The notes under the pieces were generated by a model. That model saw only the letters and a list, made by a program, of their open reading frames with translations, was not told where the DNA came from and ran no database searches. This document shows positions 36,559 to 45,400 of a DNA stretch of 64,000 nucleotides, one piece after another. The stretch comes from Rhodobacterales bacterium HKCCA1288 (GTDB taxonomy: Bacteria; Pseudomonadota; Alphaproteobacteria; Rhodobacterales; Rhodobacteraceae): assembly GCA_015693905.1 (NCBI GenBank), contig CP065161.1, positions 1,240,001 to 1,304,000 on the forward strand. The letters are read 5' to 3'. How positions within the stretch are numbered: the first letter of the stretch is position 1; the number at the start of each line of letters is the position of its first letter. The position numbers and the translations under genes were made by a program.

Positions 36559-37590
36559 TTATGCCGAAGCGCGCATAATCAACTCGCCATCAAACAGCGT
36601 CACTTGTCGGGTATCGCCGCGTTCGCCCGACTCGATCAAAGCCATCATTGTCTCAACGCTTTTCGTGGCAATGCGCGCATAATCATGCGAGATCGTGGTC
36701 AAGGTCGGGCAGGTAAACCGCGCCACGGGGTGGTTGTCATGCCCCGCCACCCGCAGCGCGCAATCCGCCTCGCGCCCCACGCGCAAACCCAATTCATAAG
36801 CCGCTGCCAAAAAGCCAATGGCCAAGCGGTCATTACTGCAAAAAATCGTATTGCTTGAAAAGGCGCGTTCCATAATCACCCGCCGCCCTTCGTTATAGCC
36901 GATCTCCTCGAGCGCCCACCCTTCCCCATGGGCCTGCACGACCTGTGGTGCGAACCCCAATCGCTCCATCGCGCCGATATAGGCCAAGCGGCGCTTATTC
37001 GCATTTGGGTTGGGCGGCGTGCGCATCTCGAAAAATACGGGCGGCTCGCCTGTGCGGGTCAGATATTCGACCATCTTATCGGTTGCTTGTTCGTTGTTGT
37101 GACCCACAAAGGCCTCGCCGATCCCCTCAATATTGGCATCAAAATTCACTGTAGGCACATCAGCGCAAAAGCTTTCCAAAGCCGCCCGATCAGAGGCGCG
37201 CCCAAGCGGGGCCAGTAGAACAGCCGCAGGCTTAATCGCGCGTAGTGCGTCCAAATTGCCAACCTCAAGCTGCGGATCGCCATGCGAGCTCAGCAAAATT
37301 GGACGAAACCCCTGCGCAATCACCAATGTCTCGATCCGCCTTGCGATTTCGGCAAAAAACGGGTCTGCCAGATAGGGCAAAACAATGCCGATATTTTTCG
37401 TCAGTTTGCGGTTCTGGTTCACCGCAAAGATATTGGGACGATAATTGCTTTCCTCCAACGCCTGCTCAATTTTGGCGCGGGTGGCGGGGCGGACGCTGTC
37501 GGGGTCGTGAAAATATTTTGACACAGTCGGACGCGACACTCCGCAAAAGGCGGCAAACTCCTCCATATTGCGCACGGGCCGATCTTCCAT
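36559..37590 (-). CDS. LacI-family transcriptional regulator of the polyol operon
   Basis: The 343-residue regulator has an N-terminal helix-turn-helix FAAFCGVSRPTVSKYFHDPDSV and hinge helix IEQALEESNYRPNIFAVNQN. A periplasmic-binding-protein-like effector domain follows, starting KNIGIVLPYLADPFFAEI. It lies immediately upstream of smoE on the same strand, with a palindromic operator between. ATG 37590 is preferred over a TTG at 37605. In Rhodobacter the equivalent operon is induced by hexitols, so the effector is probably sorbitol or mannitol. Confidence 0.9.
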   Translation of the reverse strand: MEDRPVRNMEEFAAFCGVSRPTVSKYFHDPDSVRPATRAKIEQALEESNYRPNIFAVNQNRKLTKNIGIVLPYLADPFFAEIARRIETLVIAQGFRPILLSSHGDPQLEVGNLDALRAIKPAAVLLAPLGRASDRAALESFCADVPTVNFDANIEGIGEAFVGHNNEQATDKMVEYLTRTGEPPVFFEMRTPPNPNANKRRLAYIGAMERLGFAPQVVQAHGEGWALEEIGYNEGRRVIMERAFSSNTIFCSNDRLAIGFLAAAYELGLRVGREADCALRVAGHDNHPVARFTCPTLTTISHDYARIATKSVETMMALIESGERGDTRQVTLFDGELIMRASA

Positions 37591-37717
37591 TTGTCTCACT
37601 TTCAATTTTTTACCAAGCTTTACGTTTTCTTATCGCGCGAAAAAAATCAAGACTTGAGAAAATCTCGGATACGGCCCGCAGTTCAACCTGACGCCTTGCC
37701 TTTCGCGCCACGGCACT

Positions 37718-37736
37718 AAGTCAGCGGGACTGACTT
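37718..37736. promoter_or_regulatory. Inverted repeat before the 37753 gene
   Basis: AAGTCAG (37718-37724) and CTGACTT (37730-37736) are perfect 7-bp arms around CGGGA, ending a few bases before the TAGGAGGCGAGG ribosome site. It may be an operator or a leader hairpin that affects translation. Confidence 0.4.
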
Positions 37737-37752
37737 GATTTAGGAGGCGAGG

Positions 37753-38016
37753 ATGAATGACCAATCAATGACCCGCGACATGGTGCAACAAGGTCAAATT
37801 GATCTCAAAGCGCGCTATGCCCAGTCACAGGCATCACTCAAACAAGAACAGCTGAAACGCGAAGCGGCGGGCTATGCAGTCGGTGCGTTTTTGGGGTGGT
37901 TTGGTGAAATGACCACCGGTAAAGGCCCGCTAGCCTGCGCCGTGTGCCTGTCGAAAGCGGCCTGTGCAACTTTTGCAATCGCGGCCCCGATCTATTTTCT
38001 GTCGCAGATGCTGTAA
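37753..38016 (+). CDS. Hypothetical 87-residue membrane-associated protein
   Basis: The start ATG 37753 has a strong AGGAGG. The first 45 residues are charged and glutamine-rich, predicted helical (QQGQIDLKARYAQSQASLKQE). The rest is Gly/Ala/Cys-rich and hydrophobic (about 40-85), with CAVCLSKAACATFA holding three cysteines. I do not recognise a family. It precedes the next hypothetical gene on the same strand by 158 bp. Confidence 0.6.
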   Translation: MNDQSMTRDMVQQGQIDLKARYAQSQASLKQEQLKREAAGYAVGAFLGWFGEMTTGKGPLACAVCLSKAACATFAIAAPIYFLSQML

Positions 38017-38174
38017 TCATCGGCGAGATCAAAACACGATGCGACAGGGGGCCAGAGATGGCTCCCTGTCCATTTAGAGCAACCTTTTTTGGTTTACGCG
38101 AAAGCTGTTATACGCGAGACAGGTGTTCGATAGCTCTGTGGCCCCTGCCACGCCTGTGTGACGAAAGCGGAACT

Positions 38175-38735
38175 GTGCAAACGGAAAATCGCGACAAACA
38201 ACCCACCCTGCGCCAGATCAAAACCTTTACCGCAGAATATGTGCCCATCGAAGATCGCGTGCGCCTCAATTGCGTGGATGCGCAAGGCATGACCTTTGCG
38301 TTTTGGCTAACCCGCCGATTGAGCGATAATTTTGTGACTGTCGCCGCCGATAAGATCGCAGAGGTCGCCACCACAAAGGGCCTCGGCGGTGCGTCTGCGC
38401 ATAGCGCAACGCTGAACCAACTTGAACAACAGGTGGCCCGACAAGAACGCGCCGCCGCCCCAAGCGTGGCGCCCGTGAAACTTGCCGATGATCAACAGGC
38501 ATGGCTCTGTCATTCAATCGACTTTGTCCCGACAAATGATGGCTTTAACCTGCTGTTCAAATCGCACCAAGACATTGCGGAAATCTATGCGATGTCCCTC
38601 TCGATCCAAGATTTTCGTAACGTGCTTGATGTGCTGTTTCGCACCTATGCAAAAGCCACATGGGCCACCGCCGCCTTCCCCAACTGGCTGCGCGAAGATG
38701 ACAAGATCGACCCATCCATCTCGCTGCTGAACTAA
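38175..38735 (+). CDS. Hypothetical cytosolic protein, 186 residues
   Basis: The reading frame is open well upstream, but a protein-like sequence begins near GTG 38175 (VQTENRDKQPTLRQIKTFTAEY). The product is soluble with a beta-rich N-terminal half (RVRLNCVDAQGMTFAFWLTRRLSD) and a C-terminal helical half (DFRNVLDVLFRTYAKATW). No family recognised. It is the last gene before the change of sequence character at 38.8 kb. Confidence 0.55.
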   Translation: MQTENRDKQPTLRQIKTFTAEYVPIEDRVRLNCVDAQGMTFAFWLTRRLSDNFVTVAADKIAEVATTKGLGGASAHSATLNQLEQQVARQERAAAPSVAPVKLADDQQAWLCHSIDFVPTNDGFNLLFKSHQDIAEIYAMSLSIQDFRNVLDVLFRTYAKATWATAAFPNWLREDDKIDPSISLLN

Positions 38736-38805
38736 CGCAGCGGCAACATCCAAACGACCCCACCAAAGCAGCAGGCCCGACTTTATACCGCCAAATAAAG
38801 GAAGA

Positions 38806-38834
38806 TGGCGGAGGGGACGGGACTGGAATCGAAC
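38806..38834 (-). other. tRNA 3'-end-like remnant, candidate integration scar
   Basis: Read on the minus strand this ends CCCGTCCCCTCCGCCA, which has the form of a Ser-type tRNA 3' end: T-stem strand CCCGT, acceptor strand CCCCTCC, discriminator G, then CCA. The preceding TTCGATTCCAGT cannot complete a T arm with it, and no tRNA body follows, so this is not an intact tRNA. It lies exactly where the core genes end and the copper island begins. Confidence 0.45.
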
Positions 38835-38899
38835 GTTCTCCGCCGCCTAGATCATTGATATTAATATGTTTCTGATCGCCGGGAGCACAGAAACGAGAA

Positions 38900-39853
38900 T
38901 CAATGGTCAGGTGCTACCAGCCTATCTGAAGCTCCATGCTCGCTTTCATGCGTCCGCGTAATATCGATGTCCTCGGCTCCTGCTTCGTCGAGGCATCTGT
39001 CTTCAACCTGAAGCGTGATAAGGAAGAAGCCGAATTTTTCCTTCAGCAAAGCATGCGCGGCTGGCAAAACCGCGGCGGCATCGGCACCGGATGACATCAG
39101 CACGTGCCCGGAAAAGACGTCCTTGCCACTGGTCAACGTCCATGCGTGGACGTGATGTACGTCGGCGACGCCCTCGAGACCGCCAATTGCCGCGATGACA
39201 TCATTCAAGTCCACATCTTCCGGCGTTCCCTCCATCAACATGTGGATCGACTCCTTCAGGATACCCCAGCTCGCCCAAACAAGGACAAAGCCGAAGGCCA
39301 TGCCGAGGAGCGGGTCGATCAGCAGGAAGCCAGTGAACTGGATCACGAGTGCGGTGACGATGATGAGCAGACTGCCAACGAATGTCTGCACGATGTGCCA
39401 GACGGCCCCACGCGTGTTCAGATCTCCGCGCCCTTCCTTCCAGAGCAGTCCGAGCGAGATCACCTCGGTCACAAGCCCTCCGGCGGCAGCCAAGAGCATC
39501 GGACCAGTCGGCAGATCGATCGGTGCCGAAAGCCGCATCGCCGCCATTCCGATGACGAACAGCGCCATGGCCAGAAGAAAGGCCCCGTTGATTGCCGCAC
39601 CGACGATTTCGGCCCTGTACCAGCCAAAGCTCCGGTCGCTGTCGGCGGGACGTCGAGCGATCCGCGCTGCGACGATGGCGACAAGAACACCACCAACGGC
39701 CGAAAAGGTATGGAACGCATCGGAAATCACCGCGATCGAACCCGTCCATATGCCGATCCCGAGTTCGACGACGAAGTAAAGGCCAGTCAACCAGGCCGAG
39801 ATCGTCAAAGCCCGACCTCCGCTGGGCAGATGCCCTGAGTGTCCATGATCCAT
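38900..39853 (-). CDS. Cation diffusion facilitator (CDF) transporter with altered metal site
   Basis: The 317-residue inner-membrane antiporter of the CzcD/ZitB branch has six transmembrane helices and a C-terminal cytoplasmic domain (VADVHHVHAWTLTSGKDVFSGHV). In canonical zinc CDF proteins helices 2 and 5 each carry H-x3-D. Here the aligned residues are HTFSA (helix 2) and HIVQT (helix 5), so both aspartates are missing. Specificity may therefore not be zinc. AGGAGGGG lies before ATG 39853. The nearby copper genes suggest a copper-related role. Confidence 0.88.
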   Translation of the reverse strand: MDHGHSGHLPSGGRALTISAWLTGLYFVVELGIGIWTGSIAVISDAFHTFSAVGGVLVAIVAARIARRPADSDRSFGWYRAEIVGAAINGAFLLAMALFVIGMAAMRLSAPIDLPTGPMLLAAAGGLVTEVISLGLLWKEGRGDLNTRGAVWHIVQTFVGSLLIIVTALVIQFTGFLLIDPLLGMAFGFVLVWASWGILKESIHMLMEGTPEDVDLNDVIAAIGGLEGVADVHHVHAWTLTSGKDVFSGHVLMSSGADAAAVLPAAHALLKEKFGFFLITLQVEDRCLDEAGAEDIDITRTHESEHGASDRLVAPDH

Positions 39854-39914
39854 GTCTTCCCCTCCTAATGCCGCCAGCGGCGACGCACGCGCGGCCGACT
39901 AAACGGCAATGTAA

Positions 39915-40379
39915 TCAGCGCTTTGCGGTCTGAATTGCCGCCCCGATCGCACCGGCCCGGGGCTTGGGCTTGCCTCGGCCGCTTCCTGGGTCGGTCTTCG
40001 CGAGATCGGCGATGATTGGGCAGTCCGGGCGATGATCGCCGTGGCAGGACTCGATCAGCGTCTCCAGCGTCTCCGACATGGCCTCAAGTTCTTCGATCTT
40101 GCGGCGAAGGTTGCTCAGATGGCCCTCTGCCAGCTGCCTAACATCCGCGCTCCTGCGCGATTGATCCGTCCAGAGCCCCAGCAGTTCACCGATCACCTCG
40201 ACCGAAAACCCGAGGTCCCGGGCACGGCGCACGAAGCTGAGCATATGCACGTCTCGGTCGCTGTAGTCCCGGTAGCCGGAATCGGTACGCTGCGCGGGCG
40301 GGATCAGGCCGGTCTGCTCATAGTAGCGGATCATCTTTGCCGAAACGCCGGATTTCTTGGCGGCTTCTCCGATGTTCAT
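39915..40379 (-). CDS. cueR: MerR-family copper-responsive regulator (CueR-like)
   Basis: The 154-residue activator has the winged helix MNIGEAAKKSGVSAKMIRYYEQTGL at the N-terminus and a dimerisation helix. Its metal loop, CHGDHRPDCPI, has two cysteines spaced as in CueR, which senses Cu(I). It should act on the CopA promoter at 43286-43316, where the spacer is 19 bp. The stop-side tail is Pro/Lys-rich. The start overlaps the stop of the glutaredoxin-like gene (ATGA). Confidence 0.88.
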   Translation of the reverse strand: MNIGEAAKKSGVSAKMIRYYEQTGLIPPAQRTDSGYRDYSDRDVHMLSFVRRARDLGFSVEVIGELLGLWTDQSRRSADVRQLAEGHLSNLRRKIEELEAMSETLETLIESCHGDHRPDCPIIADLAKTDPGSGRGKPKPRAGAIGAAIQTAKR

Positions 40380-40633
40380 GTGCGTTCCTCCTCAAACAGC
40401 TTCAGCGCTGCTGCGATCCTGGGTCTCTGTTCGGAGTAAGTTCCATAGGTGAACCAGTCCCCGATCACCGTGATCGGCGCAACGCGCACACCGTAGCGCG
40501 CCTTGGCTTCCTGCATCACCTCCGGCTCGGCCAGATCACGTTCCTCGTAGACGATGCCGCTCCGCTCCATCCATGCCTTGAGCTGGCGGCAATCGGGACA
40601 GGTGGGCGTGGTGTAGAGGACGACATGGGCCAT
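40376..40633 (-). CDS. Glutaredoxin-like protein
   Basis: The 85-residue thioredoxin-fold protein opens MAHVVLYTTPTCPDCRQLK, with the redox pair CPDC, followed by the cis-proline segment RVAPITVIGDW. Proteins of this kind reduce disulfides or, in copper operons, shuttle or protect thiols. ATG 40633 fits the fold start. It lies between CopA and the regulator on the same strand, 85 bp after copA. Confidence 0.85.
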   Translation of the reverse strand: MAHVVLYTTPTCPDCRQLKAWMERSGIVYEERDLAEPEVMQEAKARYGVRVAPITVIGDWFTYGTYSEQRPRIAAALKLFEEERT

Positions 40634-40718
40634 GTTCTTCGTTCGCTTTTGCACTGGTCCGCTCCTTCAATCTGCTTCGGTGAGTGCCCCGGGCATGGAC
40701 AGCCCGGAGCGATCGTGG

Positions 40719-43247
40719 TCATTCCGCCGGAACGGCCGTGGGCGCAGCGGCCCAGCTGCCGGCAGGCGCATCGGCTGGCGACGGAACAGCAAACCGCTTG
40801 AGCCGCAGCGCGTTGCCGAGGACGAACACGCTGGACATTGCCATGGCGCCCGCCGCGAAGACGGGTGATAGCAAGATACCGAAGGCCGGATAGAGAACGC
40901 CGGCAGCGACCGGGATCAGCGCCGTGTTGTAGGCGAAGGCCCAGAACAGGTTTTGCCGGATGTTGCCGATAGTAGCCTGGCTGAGTGCAATGGCATTGGG
41001 GATGCCTCTCAGGCTGCCCGACATCAAGACCACGTCGGCCGCCTCGATGGCCACATCCGTGCCGGTTCCTATGGCGAGGCCCACATCCGCTTCGGCGAGC
41101 GCCGGGGCGTCGTTGATGCCGTCCCCGACATAGGCCAGCCGGCCTAGAGCCTTCAGTCGCTTCACGGCTTCGACCTTGCCGTCGGGCAGCACTTCGGACA
41201 CGACCTCGTCGATCCCGAGCCGACGGGCGATGGCATCGGCCGTGCGCGCATTGTCGCCGGTGATCATCGCGACCTTGAGGCCGAGAGCGTGGAGCGCCGA
41301 AATTGCCTCGGAGGTTGTCTCTTTGATCGGATCGGCCACGGCGATGATCGCAGCAAGTTTGCCGTCGATGGCAGCATAGAGCGGCGTCTTGCCTTCGTCG
41401 CCAAGGCGCTCGGCCGTCTGGTCGAACGCGTCGATAGCGAGGCCGAGCTTGCGCATGTAACGGTCGGCACCGATCTGGACGCGTCTGTTCGCAACCGTCG
41501 CCTCGACGCCGTAGCCAGTCACGGAGTTGAACCCCGCGACAGGAAGCGACCCTGCCCCTTCTGCTTGCGCCGCCTCGACGATAGCCCGCGCGATAGGATG
41601 CTCGGACCGATCCTCGACCGCGGCAACCAGCTCCAGTACCTCCGCCCGGTCGAATCCCTCCGCAAGTTCGAGATCAGTGAGCGCGGGCTTGCCCTCGGTC
41701 AGCGTGCCGGTCTTGTCGAGCGCGACCACCCGTGTCTCCTTGAGAAGCTGCAGGGCTTCACCCTTGCGGAAGAGCACACCCATTTCGGCGCCGCGCCCCG
41801 TCCCGACCATGATCGAGGTCGGCGTTGCGAGGCCCATGGCGCAGGGGCACGCGATGATCAGCACGGCCACAGCATTCACGAGGCCGAAGGTCAGCGCGGG
41901 ATCGGGCCCCCAGATCAACCAGACACCGAAGGTCAGGGCTGCCAGCGTCATCACCGCCGGGACGAACCACATGGTCACACGGTCGACGAGCGCCTGGATC
42001 GGCAGTTTCGAGCCTTGTGCCGCCTCGACCATCCGGATGATCTGCGACAGCATCGTGTCACCGCCTACCGCGGTTGCGCGGAAGGCCAAGGCGCCGTTCT
42101 GGTTCACCGTGCCACCGACAACCTGCGCGCCGGCGCTCTTGGCAACGGGGACCGGCTCTCCCGTAATCATCGACTCGTCGACGTAGCTTTCACCCTCGAC
42201 AACTTCGCCGTCCACGGGCAACCGGTCGCCCGGTCGGATCTCGACAATATCGCCCGCGGTGACATCGGCCACCGGGATCTCCATCACCGTGCCCTCGCGA
42301 CGCACGCGGGCCGTCTTGGCCTGGAGCCCGACGAGCCGCTTGATCGCTTCGGAGGTTCGACCCTTGGCGCGCGCCTCCAGGTAGCGACCCAGCAGGATGA
42401 GCGTGACGATCACCGCCGCGGCCTCGTAGTAGACGTTCACTGTGCCGTCGGGGAGAACACCCGACGCAAAGGTCGCTACGACCGAGTAGAAGTAGGCCGC
42501 CAACGTCCCCACCGCGACCAAGCTGTTCATGTCGGGCGTGCCACGGAGGAGCGCCGGGATGCCCTTGGTGTAGAAACGCAGTCCCGGCACCGCGAGCACG
42601 AAACTCGTGAGCGCGAATTGAAGGAGCCAGCTCGCCTGATGCCCAATTGTGGACCCGATCAGTGCGTGCATGCCGGGAATGAGGTGGCTGCCCATCTCAA
42701 GCACGAAGACCGGCAGGGTCAGCACCGCGGCAAGGCTAAGGTCACGTCTTAGGGCCGCCTGTTCGGCATCCTTGCGCGCTGTTTTTCCTTCCTCGTCACC
42801 GGCCTGTTGGGAGACTTCCCGGGCTGTGTATCCGGTTTCCGCGACGGCGGCGATCAGCGTCGATACGTCCGCTGTGCCCTCGACGGTCGCCTGCTCGGTC
42901 GCGAGATTAACGCTGGCTCTGGTGACACCGGGGATGGCCTGAATCGCCCGCTCGACACGGCCGACGCAAGACGCGCACGTCATGCCGTCAACGGCGAGCA
43001 CGATCGTCTGTCCAGGCACAGCATAGCCTGTCGCCTCGATCGCTCGGATCAGTTCCGGCCGAAGGGACGGCTTGGCGATACGCACCTCCGCAGACTCGGT
43101 CGCGAGGTTGACGTTGGCCGACAGCACACCGGGCACTGCCGACAGCGCTCGTTCGACCCGGCCAACACAGGAGGCGCAGGTCATGCCTTCTATCGGGATC
43201 CGCACCGTCCCGCCCGTCCGCGGCGGCCTATCCGTGTGAGCTTTCAT
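40719..43247 (-). CDS. copA: Cu(I)-exporting P-type ATPase CopA
   Basis: This P1B-type ATPase of 842 residues exports Cu(I) to the periplasm. It has two N-terminal metal-binding domains, each with [14 protein letters not shown], and a transmembrane copper site ACPCAMG in helix 6. The phosphorylation site is DKTGTLTEG, with TGE in [11 protein letters not shown] in SEHPIARA and the hinge [10 protein letters not shown]. The C-terminal YNTALIP and [15 protein letters not shown] blocks are diagnostic of Cu(I) transport. ATG 43247 has AAAGGACA upstream. The MerR-type promoter lies 39 bp before it. Confidence 0.95.
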   Translation of the reverse strand: MKAHTDRPPRTGGTVRIPIEGMTCASCVGRVERALSAVPGVLSANVNLATESAEVRIAKPSLRPELIRAIEATGYAVPGQTIVLAVDGMTCASCVGRVERAIQAIPGVTRASVNLATEQATVEGTADVSTLIAAVAETGYTAREVSQQAGDEEGKTARKDAEQAALRRDLSLAAVLTLPVFVLEMGSHLIPGMHALIGSTIGHQASWLLQFALTSFVLAVPGLRFYTKGIPALLRGTPDMNSLVAVGTLAAYFYSVVATFASGVLPDGTVNVYYEAAAVIVTLILLGRYLEARAKGRTSEAIKRLVGLQAKTARVRREGTVMEIPVADVTAGDIVEIRPGDRLPVDGEVVEGESYVDESMITGEPVPVAKSAGAQVVGGTVNQNGALAFRATAVGGDTMLSQIIRMVEAAQGSKLPIQALVDRVTMWFVPAVMTLAALTFGVWLIWGPDPALTFGLVNAVAVLIIACPCAMGLATPTSIMVGTGRGAEMGVLFRKGEALQLLKETRVVALDKTGTLTEGKPALTDLELAEGFDRAEVLELVAAVEDRSEHPIARAIVEAAQAEGAGSLPVAGFNSVTGYGVEATVANRRVQIGADRYMRKLGLAIDAFDQTAERLGDEGKTPLYAAIDGKLAAIIAVADPIKETTSEAISALHALGLKVAMITGDNARTADAIARRLGIDEVVSEVLPDGKVEAVKRLKALGRLAYVGDGINDAPALAEADVGLAIGTGTDVAIEAADVVLMSGSLRGIPNAIALSQATIGNIRQNLFWAFAYNTALIPVAAGVLYPAFGILLSPVFAAGAMAMSSVFVLGNALRLKRFAVPSPADAPAGSWAAAPTAVPAE

Positions 43248-43285
43248 GGCTTGTCCTTTCGAGTTCGAATCATTGCTCACATGTC

Positions 43286-43316
43286 GAGATAAGGGTTCCA
43301 ACGATTGGAAGGTCAA
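43286..43316 (-). promoter_or_regulatory. MerR/CueR-type copA promoter with 19-bp spacer
   Basis: On the minus strand TTGACC (43316-43311) and TATCTC (43291-43286) are -35 and -10 hexamers separated by 19 bp. The spacer contains the dyad TTCCAA-TCG-TTGGAA (43296-43310). The over-long spacer with a central dyad is the hallmark of promoters untwisted by MerR-family activators. Confidence 0.85.
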
Positions 43317-43320
43317 GCGC

Positions 43321-43567
43321 CATGCGAGTACGCGAAAGTCGAGAGATCAATCGGCAAGCTCGCAGAAATGACCAGGTCGGATCATCCAGCTCGTTAGACG
43401 GCGGCGAACGGCGATGTCCCTATGTCCAGCCGAGACTTTTCGGCGTGGGCAACACAGCCTATTCGAGGCTGAAGAGGACCAAACCTGAAGCCAGGCCGAC
43501 AAGTTCACAGAACATTCTGCGGCGATGGGCCTGATCAGCGTTGCCGTAGTAGGCTACAGACACAAGG
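43321..43567. other. Region with no supported gene
   Basis: This stretch separates the copA promoter from the membrane protein at 43568. A short minus-strand frame ends at 43459 with a hydrophobic tail (MFCELVGLASGLVLFSLE), but it has no ribosome site and overlaps the next gene, so I do not call it. Nothing else is evident. Confidence 0.5.
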
Positions 43568-44215
43568 ATGCAGCGCTTCTTCTCACTCGAAATGCCGTTC
43601 TCGCGGTTTGCATGGAACACCATGCTTGTCAGCCTCGCAGGGCTGCTGCCGCTCCTTGCGATCTTCGTCGCGCTGACGCCAGGCTTCGCGACCGCATTGT
43701 CCGAGAACCAACAGGCGCTCGAGCGGTTCCTGCGCCAGGTTGTCACCAACGGGCTACCCGTCGCCTTCGTTGTGAATTATCTCGCCTTCTTCCTCTACGC
43801 CTCGACCAACGCGCGCGGAAACCTTGAGCGACGACCAGGCTTGGTCCTGTTCCTTGACGTCGCCGCAAGGCTCGTTGCCTTCATTGTGCTGCACATCTTG
43901 ATCTACGTGCTTTCCGCTGATTGGTTCGGGTCTTTCGGAGGCAGTCGCGCAACGGCCATCCGCGTCGTCGCACCCACCCTCGCGCGCTCGGCTTTCTTCG
44001 AGAATATCTCGGGGGTCTATCTCTACGCGACGCTGGTCAGCGCAATTCCACTCTATGTCTCCGTGATCGAGGGTTGGCTCGCGCAGGGCCGATCATTTGC
44101 GCATAGCCGTTCTCGGGGAATCGCTGTGTTCTTGTCGCTCGTGCTCTTCGGTGCAGTCGTCGTGCTTTTGACCGGCATCGGCTATCTTGTGTCCGCGCTC
44201 CAATCATCCAGCTGA
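43568..44215 (+). CDS. Uncharacterised five-helix membrane protein
   Basis: The 215-residue protein has hydrophobic segments at about 19-40, 62-82, 92-118, 143-168 and 185-210, joined by short loops. I see no conserved metal ligand pattern and no known family. ATG 43568 has only a weak ribosome site, so an ATG at 43592 or 43622 may be used. It lies between the cytoplasmic copper module and periplasmic cluster 1, on the opposite strand to both. Its relation to copper is inferred only from place. Confidence 0.65.
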   Translation: MQRFFSLEMPFSRFAWNTMLVSLAGLLPLLAIFVALTPGFATALSENQQALERFLRQVVTNGLPVAFVVNYLAFFLYASTNARGNLERRPGLVLFLDVAARLVAFIVLHILIYVLSADWFGSFGGSRATAIRVVAPTLARSAFFENISGVYLYATLVSAIPLYVSVIEGWLAQGRSFAHSRSRGIAVFLSLVLFGAVVVLLTGIGYLVSALQSSS

Positions 44216-44343
44216 TGCAATGACGCAGCCCGGTTGAGGATTGGGCCACGCATAACGCGAAATTCATATGGCCATCGTTGCTACCCGTGGCCAGATTGTT
44301 CACTCTGGGAACAACAAAAATCTACTGGCAGAGGGCAGTACGC

Positions 44344-44631
44344 GTGAAGTCGAGACATCTGGCGCAAGGAAGTCTGGTATTGGTCCTTGGCGGATGTTCG
44401 CCTTCGTTCGATCAGGGAGGCCGCGGAACTGAACGGGCTGAAGCGCCGGTGCCCGAAGCCGTCATCCAGATCGCGGCCCCTTACCAGGATCTCGCGACGG
44501 CCCGCCTTCGTACGGAAGACGGATGCTACTGGTATCTCCACTCTGGGCCCGTTGAAACGACCCTTCTGCCACTTCGAACGGTGGAGGGTCGCCCGATCTG
44601 CACAGCATCCAGCCCGGCAGTTTCCGGCTGA
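44344..44631 (+). CDS. Cys-rich lipoprotein, copy 1 (GCYWYLH family)
   Basis: The 95-residue product starts at GTG 44344. A basic N-terminus and hydrophobic core end in the lipobox VLGGC, so it should be an acylated periplasmic protein. The C-terminal half carries APYQDLATARL, DGCYWYLH and PLRTVEGRPICTA, with two further cysteines that may pair or bind metal. A paralogue is at 57820-58080. Here it points toward the L,D-transpeptidase gene (convergent), while in copy 2 it runs with the operon. No named family. Confidence 0.75.
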   Translation: MKSRHLAQGSLVLVLGGCSPSFDQGGRGTERAEAPVPEAVIQIAAPYQDLATARLRTEDGCYWYLHSGPVETTLLPLRTVEGRPICTASSPAVSG

Positions 44632-44697
44632 TTAATTTTGGCGCTGGCACGGTAGAACGGGCTCACGTCCGCTCGTGGCCCTTGAGCGCCGGACACT

Positions 44698-45363
44698 TCA
44701 GGTCCTTGAGCCGAGGGAATTTTCGGCCGGGTAAAGACGCGCAGTGACACCGATTGCGACTTGATCGAAGAGTCCGTTGATATGCGCCATGACCATTCGG
44801 ACGCAGCCCGAGCTGGCTCTCGATCCGATCGATCTTGGATACGGTGTACCATGGATACGAAGATAAGTGTCCCGTTCGCCCACATATAGATAGAGCGCGC
44901 GAGATCCCAAAGCGTTGCTCGGTCCGGGCTCCATCCCGTCTTCGTACTGCGCATAAAGATCGGGCTCTCGCTCGATCATGGAACGGGTGGGCGTCCAGTG
45001 CGGCCAGCGGACCTTGCGACGGATCGCGTAGGTGCCAGGCTCATAAAGGTCGCCGCGCCCGATAGCCACTCCATAGCGCATGGCCGTTCCGCCTTCTTCG
45101 ATGTGGTAAAGGTAGCGCGCGACCGCGTCGACATGGATGTCGCCCGGTCTCAAACCATCGTTTGCGATCACCCGGGTTGGCAGGAAGCGCGGATGAAGGC
45201 CCCAGGGGTTCGACGCGGCCGGATCGTAGTTCACAGGCGTGACCTGCGCATCCCATTCCGCTTTCTGTGCCTCGCTCGGCCAGGTGCTGGCAACCAGCGG
45301 ACCGGTGATGGGCGGCGAGAACAAAGCGGCCGTAGAAGCGATGAAATGGCGGCGGGTCAGCAT
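44698..45363 (-). CDS. L,D-transpeptidase (YkuD family), copy 1
   Basis: The 221-residue exported enzyme has a Tat-type signal peptide (MLTRRHFIASTAALF). The YkuD catalytic core has the histidine in RIHGTPYPRSIG and the nucleophile in SRASSGCVRM. Such enzymes form 3-3 cross-links in peptidoglycan or attach proteins to it. It is the last gene of the leftward arm of copper cluster 1, 37 bp after the DsbA-like gene. Its presence in both clusters suggests a role in wall repair under copper stress, since Cu ions inhibit L,D-transpeptidases. Confidence 0.88.
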   Translation of the reverse strand: MLTRRHFIASTAALFSPPITGPLVASTWPSEAQKAEWDAQVTPVNYDPAASNPWGLHPRFLPTRVIANDGLRPGDIHVDAVARYLYHIEEGGTAMRYGVAIGRGDLYEPGTYAIRRKVRWPHWTPTRSMIEREPDLYAQYEDGMEPGPSNALGSRALYLYVGERDTYLRIHGTPYPRSIGSRASSGCVRMVMAHINGLFDQVAIGVTARLYPAENSLGSRT

Positions 45364-45400
45364 CGCGCGTAACTCCGGTCAGTCGATCGCAGGCTTGCGG

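Noticed and set aside
38806-38900. Intact tRNA gene
   Set aside because: Only the 3' end is tRNA-like. T-stem, anticodon and D arms cannot be formed.
41289-42752. Long open frames antisense to copA, smoE, MCO and histidine-kinase genes
   Set aside because: They mirror the G+C-rich codon pattern of the real genes, are Arg/His-rich, and show no domains or ribosome sites.
43459-43749. Small minus-strand membrane peptide before 43568
   Set aside because: No ribosome site and extensive overlap with the better-supported membrane protein gene.
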